Assembly: GCA_027327845.1 (NCBI GenBank)
Contig: DAHVYC010000017.1
Span: forward strand, 1 to 9,810
From: Candidatus Nomurabacteria bacterium
GTDB taxonomy: Bacteria > Patescibacteriota > Minisyncoccia > Phycocordibacterales > UBA9973
Direction: 5' to 3'
DNA length: 9,810 nt
The notes beneath the pieces are model-generated. The model saw only the letters and a program-made list of their open reading frames with translations. It did not search any database and was not told the origin of the DNA. Every line of letters starts with the position of its first letter. Position 1 is the stretch's first letter. A program made the position numbers and the translations under genes. Below are positions 1-6,849 of this stretch, piece after piece.

Positions 1-40
1 GTGGTATAGATTTTCGCCACTTAGGGATTTTCGTAAGAAA

Positions 41-46
41 TATAAT
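41..46 (+). promoter_or_regulatory. Possible -10 box just upstream of the ATP-grasp gene
   Basis: A perfect TATAAT ends two bases before the ATG at 49. No good -35 box lies 16-18 bp upstream (the bases near 18-23 read CACTTA). A canonical start site would fall near position 53, inside the reading frame. Either this box is not used, transcription starts unusually close to it, or translation begins at a later codon. An 8-bp direct repeat GATTTTCG occurs just upstream at 9-16 and 26-33. Confidence 0.35.
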
Positions 47-48
47 AG

Positions 49-1101
49 ATGAAAAACAAAGAGAAAAATCTGAAGAAGGAATCGCTCATATTGGGAAAAC
101 TACTGAAGAAACTCGCGCCGCGCGTCGGAGCGAAAATTTTTTTGGAACCTGAATGGAAAATCGCCGGACAAATAATATTCAAGGACGGTAGAAAATCATA
201 CTTTCGATACAATACCCTGGACCTCAATCCTGTCGGGGCATCTGAAATCGCAGAAGATAAAGACTATGCCAATTTTTTTATGCAAAAAATGGGTTATCCG
301 ATAGTACCCGGCAGTAAAACTTTTTTTTCAAAAAAACGAGCAAGGGCCATAGGCGCACACAAGCGAGCCGTTGATGATGCATATACATATGCGAAACGTC
401 TCGGCTTCCCGGTAATAGTGAAGCCCAATAGCGGCAGCCAGGGCACCGGTGTCGCCATAGCAAACAACAAAAGTGAATTTTATCGCGCCATACGCACTGT
501 CCTTGAATTCGATAAAGTGGCGCTAGTGCAAAAACCCGTACATGGCCGAGATTATCGGCTGGTGGTTTTGGACGACAAGGTGATATCTGCCTACGAGCGT
601 ATACCTCTCAATATAATAGGCGACGGTAAAACATCAATAAGGCGACTCCTGGCATTAAAACAAAATAAATTTATCGTGAATAAAAGGTGGACACGTATTA
701 AAATCGATGATCCCCGTATCGCCGAGAAACTAAAACACCAGAGATTAACACTAAACTCGATACCCGCCAAGGGGAAAAGGGTACATTTATTGGACAATGC
801 CAATCTTTCCACTGGCGGAGACGCCATAGATGTGACGACAAAAATAAATCCCGCTTTCCGAAACCTAGCGATACGTATCACCAAAGATATGAACTTGCGT
901 TTATGCGGTGTGGATCTGATGGTAGACGGGAGTATAGAAGAGAAGCCGGTGCCTGGAAAATACTGGGTGCTAGAAATCAATGCCGCGCCCGGGCTTGATC
1001 ATTATGTTAAAAATGGAAAAGCTCAGGAAAAAATAGTCGAGGAATTGTATCTATCGGTCTTGAGAAGTCTCCATGAGAAGAAAAGGACTGGTCCGCGTTA
1101 G
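49..1101 (+). CDS. Stand-alone ATP-grasp ligase related to the ATP-grasp domain of cyanophycin synthetase / RimK-type enzymes
   Basis: This 350-residue protein is probably a cytoplasmic ATP-dependent carboxylate-amine ligase, forming an amide or peptide bond through an acyl-phosphate. The pre-ATP-grasp region is about residues 60-120. The nucleotide-binding part has VIVKPNSGSQGTGV (K125 and the glycine loop at 129-135). The stretch from about 183 to 263, including IGDGKTSIRRLL and NANLSTGGDAIDVT, closely resembles CphA. The metal-binding end has GVDLM (D289) and EINAAPG (E309, N311). The Mur-ligase half of cyanophycin synthetase is absent, so cyanophycin synthesis is not implied; a peptide, glutathione-like or side-chain ligase is equally possible. 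The substrate cannot be read from sequence. The start at 49 is the first ATG; the next in-frame ATG, codon 78, would cut into conserved sequence. No clear Shine-Dalgarno is present. The gene is followed by its own terminator. Confidence 0.82.
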   Translation: MKNKEKNLKKESLILGKLLKKLAPRVGAKIFLEPEWKIAGQIIFKDGRKSYFRYNTLDLNPVGASEIAEDKDYANFFMQKMGYPIVPGSKTFFSKKRARAIGAHKRAVDDAYTYAKRLGFPVIVKPNSGSQGTGVAIANNKSEFYRAIRTVLEFDKVALVQKPVHGRDYRLVVLDDKVISAYERIPLNIIGDGKTSIRRLLALKQNKFIVNKRWTRIKIDDPRIAEKLKHQRLTLNSIPAKGKRVHLLDNANLSTGGDAIDVTTKINPAFRNLAIRITKDMNLRLCGVDLMVDGSIEEKPVPGKYWVLEINAAPGLDHYVKNGKAQEKIVEELYLSVLRSLHEKKRTGPR

Positions 1102-1147
1102 CAAAGGGTTGCATTTTTATATGATAGTGATAGACTGTGTTTGTACG

Positions 1148-1172
1148 AGTCCTGTCGAAACAGGGCTTTTTT
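1148..1172 (+). terminator. Intrinsic terminator after the ATP-grasp gene
   Basis: AGTCCTGT and ACAGGGCT form an 8-bp stem (one G-U pair) closed by a CGAA tetraloop and followed by a run of T residues. It separates the ATP-grasp gene from nusA, so nusA should have its own promoter. Confidence 0.8.
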
Positions 1173-1179
1173 AATTAAA

Positions 1180-1198
1180 TAATACAGCTTCGGTATTA
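1180..1198 (+). other. Small hairpin in the nusA upstream region
   Basis: TAATAC (1180-1185) and GTATTA (1193-1198) form a 6-bp inverted repeat around a 7-base loop. It lies between the upstream terminator and the nusA start. If transcribed it would be a minor leader hairpin. I could not identify a convincing nusA promoter around it. Confidence 0.35.
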
Positions 1199-1209
1199 GC
1201 AGTATATAA

Positions 1210-1237
1210 GCTAAAACCTAAAAGCTAAAAGCTATTT
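1210..1237 (+). repeat. Tandem 7-bp repeat directly before the nusA start codon
   Basis: Four adjacent 7-bp units read GCTAAAA, CCTAAAA, GCTAAAA and GCTATTT, ending one base before the nusA ATG. They occupy the place where a Shine-Dalgarno would sit and contain none. The run may be slippage-prone low-complexity DNA, or an A-rich ribosome standby region. Confidence 0.6.
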
Positions 1238-1238
1238 T

Positions 1239-2444
1239 ATGCTAGATATTAAAACATTCAGGTCAGCCCTGGAACAGCTGGAGGAAGAGAAAAAGATTCC
1301 AAAAGAGAAAATATTGGATGCCATAGAGCAAGCCATGGCCGCCGCTTACAAGAAAGACTACGGCAAAAAGGGCCAAATCATTCGCGCCAAGTTCGACTTG
1401 GAAACCGGTAAAACTGATTTCTTCCAAATCAAAATCGTAGTGGATGAAACCATCGCCAAAATGGAAGGCGAGGAAGATTCCGATTCAGCGGAGGAAGACG
1501 AGCGCGTGCGCTTCAATTCTGAGCACCACATCATGCTGGAAGATGCGAAGAAAATAAAAAAGGATGTCAAATTAAATGATGAGGTGGTCTTCCCTCTCGA
1601 ATCAAAAGATGATTACGGGCGCATCGCCGCTCAGACAGCCAAACAAGTCATCATTCAGAGAATTCGTGAGGCGGAACGCACTTCTATAATAGATGAATAT
1701 GGAACTAAAGAAGGAGAAATCGTAACTGGTATAGTGCAAAAGATAGAGAGAGGTAATGTGTATGTCGACTTCAACCGTGCGACGGGTATCCTTGCCGCTG
1801 AAGAACAGATCCCTGGAGAATTTTTCCAAAGAGGCCAGAGAGTGAGAGCATATCTCTACTCGGTAGAAGACACCCAGCGGGGTATCAATCTAAGACTTTC
1901 CCGCACCCATCCTAAATTCATAGAAAAACTTTTTGCTATTGAGGCTCCGGAAATAGAAAATGGAATAGTGGAAATAAAATCTATCGCCCGTGAAGCCGGA
2001 TCCCGTTCAAAGATAGCGGTATCTTCAAACGATGAGCATATCGATCCTGTCGGTTCCTGTGTCGGACAGAAAGGTACCAGAGTAAATACGATTACCAGCG
2101 AACTTCTAGGAGAAAAAATTGATATAATTCCATGGTCAGAGGACCCAAGACAATTTATTTCCAATTCTTTATCTCCGGCCAAAGTGCTCTCTATAGAGAT
2201 AGACGAAAATGAACATAAGGCAGTGCTCGAGGTGGCAGACGACCAGCTTTCTCTTGCCATAGGTAAAGGAGGGCAAAACGTCCGTTTGGCCGCCAAACTC
2301 ACCGGCTGGAGAATAGATATTAAAGGAAACGGCAAAGAGATGGCCTCAACGGATGGAGAAAATGTGGAAGTATCAGAAGCAGGAGAAGAAAAAACAGAAG
2401 AAGAGAAAGAAGAAAAAAGCAAAACTAAGAAAAGTAAAAAATAA
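1239..2444 (+). CDS. nusA: Transcription termination/antitermination factor NusA
   Basis: NusA binds RNA polymerase and nascent RNA and modulates pausing, termination and antitermination. The 401 residues show the standard order: an N-terminal polymerase-binding domain (about 1-145, with RIAAQTAKQVIIQRIREAER), an S1 domain (about 155-225), KH1 (VGSCVGQKGTRV at 271-282) and KH2 (LAIGKGGQNVRLAAKLTGW at 339-357). There are no C-terminal acidic repeats of the E. coli kind; instead a short Glu/Lys-rich tail (about 370-401) ends in a basic run. The N-terminal domain carries an acidic insert near residues 76-88. The usual neighbours rimP and infB are absent: an ATP-grasp gene lies upstream and hppA begins 32 bp downstream. 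The ATG is preceded by AT-rich repeats without a Shine-Dalgarno; the start is set by the match to the NusA N-terminus. Confidence 0.97.
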   Translation: MLDIKTFRSALEQLEEEKKIPKEKILDAIEQAMAAAYKKDYGKKGQIIRAKFDLETGKTDFFQIKIVVDETIAKMEGEEDSDSAEEDERVRFNSEHHIMLEDAKKIKKDVKLNDEVVFPLESKDDYGRIAAQTAKQVIIQRIREAERTSIIDEYGTKEGEIVTGIVQKIERGNVYVDFNRATGILAAEEQIPGEFFQRGQRVRAYLYSVEDTQRGINLRLSRTHPKFIEKLFAIEAPEIENGIVEIKSIAREAGSRSKIAVSSNDEHIDPVGSCVGQKGTRVNTITSELLGEKIDIIPWSEDPRQFISNSLSPAKVLSIEIDENEHKAVLEVADDQLSLAIGKGGQNVRLAAKLTGWRIDIKGNGKEMASTDGENVEVSEAGEEKTEEEKEEKSKTKKSKK

Positions 2445-2476
2445 AAATCATTATTATTAATAAAAAATAAAAACAT

Positions 2477-4474
2477 ATGAATGAATTTTTATTGTTTGCC
2501 ATTATAAGCTCCATAATAGCCATCGTTTACGGGCTACTCTTGGCTAAATCCATCTCAAGTAAAAACGCCGGGGATGAAAAAATGCAATCAATCGCAAGTG
2601 CCATAGCCGAAGGAGCAAAGGCGTATTTAAACAGGCAATATAAAACCATTGCCTCTATCGCCGTCGTATTATTTTTCATACTCTGGCTTACGCTCGGCCT
2701 CTCCTCCGCTCTAGGATTCGTCTTGGGAGCCACACTCTCCGCCTTGGCTGGCTACATAGGTATGAATGTTTCTGTAAGAGCCAACGTGAGGACGACTGAG
2801 GCGGCAAAAGAGGGACTTGAAAAAGCTCTTAGTCTAGCTTTCAAGGGAGGAACGGTCACCGGGCTTCTAGTGGTAGGATTGGCGCTTCTCGGCGTCTCCG
2901 TACTTTATGCAATAACGGGTGATACAAAAACCTTAATCGGGCTTGGTTTCGGAGCTTCTCTTATTTCGGTATTCGCAAGACTCGGTGGTGGAATCTTCAC
3001 TAAAGCAGCAGATGTCGGAGCAGATCTCGTCGGAAAAGTAGAAGCTGGAATCCCAGAAGATGATCCTAGAAATCCTGCCGTGATCGCCGACAATGTCGGA
3101 GACAATGTCGGAGACTGCGCAGGAATGGCGGCCGATCTTTTCGAAACTTACTCGGTAACTTCCGTAGCAGCAATGCTTCTCGGCTCTCTTATTTTCACCG
3201 GCTTTGATGGAGCTGTGCTCTACCCTCTCGCTATGGGAGGCGTAGCCATAATCTCTTCCATCATCGGCACTTGGTTCGTTAAACTTGGAAAGTCAAAAAA
3301 TATAATGGGTGCGCTATACAAAGGATTAATGGCTGCCGGCGTTCTAGCCGCTATCGCCTTTTATCCGGTGACAAAACTTCTGATGTCGGACAACGGCATC
3401 TATTCTGTTTCTCAATTGTTTTCTTGCGCCGTAATCGGCCTTCTAGTCACAGGCGCATTGGTAATGATCACCGAATATTTCACTTCCACAAAATACAAAC
3501 CAGTAAGATCTATCGCTGAAGCTTCCCTGTCCGGACATGGCACGAATGTTATTCAGGGATTGGCGGTCTCGATGAAAGCTACGGCCCTACCTCTCCTTAC
3601 TATCGTGATAGGAATTTTAGCGACTTATAGCTTGGGCGGACTTTATGGTATAGCCGTAGCGGCGATGTCAATGCTTTCTATGACAGGAATTATAGTGGCT
3701 ATAGACGCTTATGGTCCGATAACGGATAATGCCGGTGGTATCGCGGAAATGGCCGAACTTCCAAAAGAAGTCAGAGATGTCACCGATCCGCTCGATGCCG
3801 TAGGCAACACTACCAAAGCTGTCACTAAAGGTTATGCCATAGGTTCAGCTGGACTGGCTGCGCTCGTATTGTTCTCCGCTTATACTCAAGAAATTTCTGC
3901 AAATGTAGGACAAGTAATGTCTTTCGATTTAAGCGATCCGAAAGTAATCGTCGGACTTTTCATCGGAGGACTCCTGCCGTATTATTTCGGAGCGCTTTCC
4001 ATGGAAGCTGTCGGTAAAACAGCTGGGAAAGTCGTCAGTGAAGTACGCAGGCAGTTCAAAGAAATAAAAGGAATTATGGATGGCTCCGGAAAACCGGAAT
4101 ATGGCACTTGCGTAGACATAGTGACCGGAAGCGCAATCAAACAAATGATACTCCCCGCTTTGATCCCAGTCCTTGCGCCTATTATTGTCGGATTTCTCTT
4201 AGGCCCTGTCGCTTTGGGCGGACTTTTGGTAGGATCAATTATAACCGGGCTTTTCGTGGCTATCTCTATGACCTCAGGAGGAGGCGCTTGGGACAATGCC
4301 AAGAAATATATAGAGTCGGGAAACTTCGGAGGTAAGGGCAGTGATGCGCATAAAGCAGCCGTTACCGGAGACACAGTCGGCGACCCTTACAAAGATACCG
4401 CTGGACCAGCCATAAATCCGATGATCAAAATATTGAACATCGTGGCATTGCTTATCGTGGCCTTCCTTCTCTAG
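2477..4474 (+). CDS. hppA: Membrane-bound proton-translocating pyrophosphatase, K+-independent type
   Basis: This integral membrane enzyme hydrolyses pyrophosphate and pumps ions, most likely protons, across the cytoplasmic membrane. The 665 residues are full length for the family, with many hydrophobic spans. The catalytic signature DVGADLVGKVE is at 179-189, the acidic Mg-PPi site DDPRNPAVIADNVGDNVGD at 195-213, DAYGPITDNAGGIAE at 410-424, and the C-terminal GDTVGDPYKDTAGPAINP at 631-648. The potassium determinant reads GNTTKAVTKG (443-452): Lys at 447 and Thr at 450, as in K+-independent enzymes such as the Rhodospirillum rubrum H+-PPase, rather than the GNTTAA of K+-dependent forms. H+ over Na+ pumping is inferred from that class. 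It follows nusA by 32 bp and precedes a small membrane protein by 36 bp. No Shine-Dalgarno is visible. Confidence 0.97.
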   Translation: MNEFLLFAIISSIIAIVYGLLLAKSISSKNAGDEKMQSIASAIAEGAKAYLNRQYKTIASIAVVLFFILWLTLGLSSALGFVLGATLSALAGYIGMNVSVRANVRTTEAAKEGLEKALSLAFKGGTVTGLLVVGLALLGVSVLYAITGDTKTLIGLGFGASLISVFARLGGGIFTKAADVGADLVGKVEAGIPEDDPRNPAVIADNVGDNVGDCAGMAADLFETYSVTSVAAMLLGSLIFTGFDGAVLYPLAMGGVAIISSIIGTWFVKLGKSKNIMGALYKGLMAAGVLAAIAFYPVTKLLMSDNGIYSVSQLFSCAVIGLLVTGALVMITEYFTSTKYKPVRSIAEASLSGHGTNVIQGLAVSMKATALPLLTIVIGILATYSLGGLYGIAVAAMSMLSMTGIIVAIDAYGPITDNAGGIAEMAELPKEVRDVTDPLDAVGNTTKAVTKGYAIGSAGLAALVLFSAYTQEISANVGQVMSFDLSDPKVIVGLFIGGLLPYYFGALSMEAVGKTAGKVVSEVRRQFKEIKGIMDGSGKPEYGTCVDIVTGSAIKQMILPALIPVLAPIIVGFLLGPVALGGLLVGSIITGLFVAISMTSGGGAWDNAKKYIESGNFGGKGSDAHKAAVTGDTVGDPYKDTAGPAINPMIKILNIVALLIVAFLL

Positions 4475-4510
4475 AGAAGAGAAAATTATTCCCCTAACTA
4501 ATTTAAAACC

Positions 4511-4681
4511 ATGGAACAAGAACAGGAAAAAAAATATGATGGAGCTCTCTTTGGTTCAGTAGTTATTATAGTGATTCTTATCATAGGGGGCATATATGTG
4601 CTATACAATAAGTATCAAGAAATGAAACAGATGGAGCAGAACGCATCTCAGGGCCAAACTTTATTAGATCAAAACCAATAA
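4511..4681 (+). CDS. Small single-span membrane protein (56 aa), function unknown
   Basis: I do not recognise this protein. It starts MEQEQEKKYDGALFGSV and has one strongly hydrophobic stretch, about residues 11-32, rich in Ile and Val. A polar Gln/Lys/Glu-rich tail of about 24 residues follows. The acidic start and lack of a cleavage-like site suggest a single anchored helix rather than a signal peptide; orientation is uncertain. It sits 36 bp after hppA and 6 bp before the next gene, in the same operon-like run, so coding is supported by packing as well as by the frame being open from ATG to TAA. An accessory role for the pyrophosphatase is possible only by position. No Shine-Dalgarno is visible. 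Confidence 0.65.
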   Translation: MEQEQEKKYDGALFGSVVIIVILIIGGIYVLYNKYQEMKQMEQNASQGQTLLDQNQ

Positions 4682-4687
4682 AATAAT

Positions 4688-4981
4688 ATGAAAGATCCAT
4701 TTAATCAAGCACCTAAAACAACAAAAACAGAGAAGGTAGAATCCGGATCGAAAATTTTGGATGCTATAGAGAACGGCAAAGAAACCAGGGATATTATAGA
4801 GATACTAAAAAGAACGGAAGATGAAAATAATATAACAAGTAAGATATGGGCCTTACTTAATGAATCTGGGATACAAAGAATAGATGAGGAAACAAATAAA
4901 CTATCTAAGTATGCTAGATACTCACTAGAACAATTAATAGACTTATTAAGAGAAACTAGGGAAAAAGAGAAAGCAGCTTAG
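4688..4981 (+). CDS. Conserved-context hypothetical protein, helical and soluble (97 aa)
   Basis: I do not recognise this protein. It is highly charged and probably all-helical, with no membrane span. A Lys/Thr-rich N-terminal segment (1-20) precedes helices around SKILDAIENGKETRDIIEIL (21-40), a middle helix with KIWALLNESGIQRIDEE, and a C-terminal helix YSLEQLIDLLRETREKEK. Its codons look more AT-rich than those of hppA (many ATA, AGA, AAT). It is separated by 6 bp from both the small membrane protein and tig, suggesting translation from one transcript with them. A role in protein homeostasis or membrane function is only suggested by position. The ATG follows an AT-rich stretch with no Shine-Dalgarno. 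Confidence 0.75.
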   Translation: MKDPFNQAPKTTKTEKVESGSKILDAIENGKETRDIIEILKRTEDENNITSKIWALLNESGIQRIDEETNKLSKYARYSLEQLIDLLRETREKEKAA

Positions 4982-4987
4982 AAAATT

Positions 4988-6121
4988 ATGCAAAATATGA
5001 CAAAAATAAAAATAAATAAACTCCCAAAAAGTGAAGTGGAGATAGAAGGAGAATTGGAGGCGGAAGTTTTCGAAAGCTATTGGGATAAAGCACTCCATAA
5101 AATCGGCGAGAATTTGGAAGTGGATGGTTTCCGAAAAGGTAAAGTGCCGGAAAATGTTTTGCTTTCAAAAATTCCTGAAGCGCAAATCCTGGGAGAAATG
5201 GCGGAAATGGCCCTATCGGATTATTATCCGAAAATCTTAGAAGAAGAAAAGATAGACGCTATCAGCGCTCCAGAGATATCCATAACCAAACTCGCCAGAA
5301 AAAATCCGCTTGGGTTTAAAATCAAAACTTCAACGATGCCGGAAGTCGGACTCCCGGATTATAAAAAGATAGCAAAAAAAGCTCTAGAGGATACAGAGAA
5401 AGAAGGTAAAAACACTGAGGCAACAGACCAAGAATTGGAAGACACGATAATGGATATAAGGAAATCGCGCGCCAAACATGTGCATATAGCAGAGACTGGA
5501 GAAGCTGAAGATCATAAGCATGAACACAAGGAAGGAGAAGCCCATGAACATAAAGATCAGGCGTCAGAAGTAAAAGACGCCTCGATGCCTGATGCCGAGC
5601 TTCCAGAGTTCAATGATGATTTTGTGCGATCATTGGGACCTTTTAAAGATGTGGCTGATTTTAAAGATAAACTGAAAGAGAACATAAAATTGGAAAAGGA
5701 AAACCAAGCTAGAGAAAAAACCAGGCTTAAAATAATAGAAGAAATAATAAAAGAGTTAAAGATAGAATTGCCGGAAGTCTTAGTGCAAGTCGAATTGGAT
5801 AAAATTCTTTATCGTATGGAGTCAGACATTACCCAGATGGGTCTCAAGTTCGAGGATTATTTGAGACATATAAACAAAACCATAGAAGATTTAAGAAAAG
5901 AATTCAGAGGTGATGCGGAAAAAAAGGCCAAGCTTGCTTTGATTTTGAACGAAATCGCGAAACAGGAGAAAATCATCGCCGATCAAGAACAAGTGGCGAA
6001 CGAAGTGGCGCAAATATTGAGCCATTATAAAGACGCAGACCCAGAACGCGCCAAGACTTATGCGGAAAACGTCTTAACTAACGAAAAGGTTTTCCAGTTT
6101 CTAGAAAATCAAAATAAATAA
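4988..6121 (+). CDS. tig: Trigger factor chaperone lacking the FKBP prolyl-isomerase domain
   Basis: Trigger factor docks at the ribosomal exit tunnel and shields nascent chains. The N-terminal ribosome-binding domain (about 1-125) holds the signature GFRKGKVP at 47-54. The C-terminal chaperone arms occupy about 205-377, starting at ELPEFNDDFVRSLG, the usual junction after the isomerase domain. The FKBP-type isomerase domain, about 90-100 residues in typical proteins of about 430, is missing. In its place, at about 160-205, is a short hydrophilic linker with seven histidines between 164 and 188 (HVH, HKHEH, HEH), which could bind metal. The reading frame is continuous, so this is not a frameshift. 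An in-frame ATG at 4997 is an alternative start giving MTKIKINKLP. The gene lies 6 bp after its neighbour and 41 bp before clpP. Confidence 0.93.
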   Translation: MQNMTKIKINKLPKSEVEIEGELEAEVFESYWDKALHKIGENLEVDGFRKGKVPENVLLSKIPEAQILGEMAEMALSDYYPKILEEEKIDAISAPEISITKLARKNPLGFKIKTSTMPEVGLPDYKKIAKKALEDTEKEGKNTEATDQELEDTIMDIRKSRAKHVHIAETGEAEDHKHEHKEGEAHEHKDQASEVKDASMPDAELPEFNDDFVRSLGPFKDVADFKDKLKENIKLEKENQAREKTRLKIIEEIIKELKIELPEVLVQVELDKILYRMESDITQMGLKFEDYLRHINKTIEDLRKEFRGDAEKKAKLALILNEIAKQEKIIADQEQVANEVAQILSHYKDADPERAKTYAENVLTNEKVFQFLENQNK

Positions 6122-6128
6122 ACAAAAA

Positions 6129-6156
6129 TTGATTTATTTACTACTTGATATATAAT
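6129..6156 (+). promoter_or_regulatory. clpP promoter predicted to give a leaderless transcript
   Basis: A -35-like TTGATT (6129-6134), a 16-bp spacer and a perfect -10 TATAAT (6151-6156) lie in the tig-clpP gap. The conventional start, seven bases after the -10, is position 6163, the A of the clpP ATG. No Shine-Dalgarno is present. Confidence 0.65.
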
Positions 6157-6162
6157 GTCACT

Positions 6163-6762
6163 ATGTTAATTCCTACAGTTATTGAGAAGTCACAATTTGG
6201 TGAAAGAGCTTATGATATATACTCCAGACTATTGCGAGAACGCATAGTCTTTCTAGCCGGGCCGATTGATGACAATGTGGCGAATATAGTGATCGCTCAG
6301 CTTTTGTTTTTAGAATCTGAAGATTCTAAAAAAGATATACACCTTTATATAAACTCCCCTGGCGGATCAGTCAATTCTACCTTAGCTATAGTAGACACGA
6401 TGAATCACGTGCGCCCAGACATCTCCACTTATTGTGTAGGGATCGCAGCTTCCGGCGCGGCAATAATACTTTCTGCGGGAAAGAAGGGTAAAAGATTTAT
6501 TTTGCCGAATGCGGAAGTTATGATCCATCAACCGCTCGGCGGAGTAGAAGGCCAAGCCACAGACATAGCCATCACTGCGAAACATATATTAAAGACAAAA
6601 GACAATTTGAATAAAATCTTGGCGAAAAATACAGGCAAGCCGTTGGCGCAGATAGAGAAAGATGTGGAAAGAGATTTCTTTATGGATGCGGAAGAAGCTA
6701 AAAAATACGGGATCGTGGACGAAGTAATGGCTAAATCCAAAACCTCGACTCAAAAATCTTAA
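6163..6762 (+). CDS. clpP: ATP-dependent Clp protease proteolytic subunit
   Basis: ClpP is the barrel-forming serine peptidase that degrades proteins fed by AAA+ unfoldases. Counting from the ATG at 6163 (199 residues), the catalytic triad is Ser97 in GIAASGAA, His122 in MIHQPLGG and Asp171 in VERDFF, the same numbers as in mature E. coli ClpP. The N-terminus MLIPTVIEKSQFGERAYDIYS matches the mature protein with no propeptide. A TTG at 6145 would add six residues (MIYNVT), but that extension lies over the -10 box and is unlike the family, so I prefer 6163. tig lies upstream in the classical order, but clpX does not follow: the next gene is on the opposite strand. The unfoldase partner must be encoded elsewhere. 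Confidence 0.97.
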   Translation: MLIPTVIEKSQFGERAYDIYSRLLRERIVFLAGPIDDNVANIVIAQLLFLESEDSKKDIHLYINSPGGSVNSTLAIVDTMNHVRPDISTYCVGIAASGAAIILSAGKKGKRFILPNAEVMIHQPLGGVEGQATDIAITAKHILKTKDNLNKILAKNTGKPLAQIEKDVERDFFMDAEEAKKYGIVDEVMAKSKTSTQKS

Positions 6763-6772
6763 ATTCGGTAAA

Positions 6773-6837
6773 GTTGGCAAAATTAAACCGCCAACAATAT
6801 TAGAAGTGGCGGCTACCTGTCTTGCGCATTTGACAGG
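6773..6837. other. Overlapping, mutually exclusive hairpins after clpP
   Basis: Three inverted repeats crowd the convergent gap. GTTGGC/GCCAAC is at 6773-6778 and 6790-6795. CCGCCA/TGGCGG is at 6788-6793 and 6807-6812. CCTGTC/GACAGG is at 6816-6821 and 6832-6837. The first two share bases 6790-6793 and cannot form together. On the plus strand none has a good T-run behind it, so the clpP terminator is weak or unconventional. Confidence 0.5.
6779..6812 (-). terminator. Likely intrinsic terminator of the minus-strand gene
   Basis: Read on the minus strand, CCGCCA and TGGCGG form a 6-bp GC-rich stem with a 13-base loop, followed by TTTAATTTT. This is a reasonable terminator about 40 bp past the stop of the minus-strand gene. 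Confidence 0.55.
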
Positions 6838-6849
6838 GTTTATAAAAAT

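Noticed and set aside
1856..2476. 206-codon minus-strand open frame opposite nusA
   Set aside because: It mirrors the nusA KH domains and charged tail, giving a Ser/Phe-rich translation typical of antisense shadows. NusA on the plus strand is unambiguous.
3090..3113. 12-bp tandem duplication within hppA
   Set aside because: It encodes the universal DNVGDNVGD motif of membrane pyrophosphatases, so the repeat follows from protein conservation.
4108..4335. 75-codon plus-strand frame overlapping hppA in another frame
   Set aside because: It has an Arg/Cys-rich translation with no resemblance to a protein family and lies entirely inside hppA.
3982..4374. 130-codon minus-strand open frame inside hppA
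   Set aside because: It lies wholly antisense to conserved pyrophosphatase sequence, has a low-complexity translation and no initiation signals. Treated as a shadow frame.
6145..6162. TTG start adding six residues to ClpP
   Set aside because: The extension lies on the -10 box and is not part of the family; the ATG at 6163 gives the mature N-terminus and the E. coli triad numbering.
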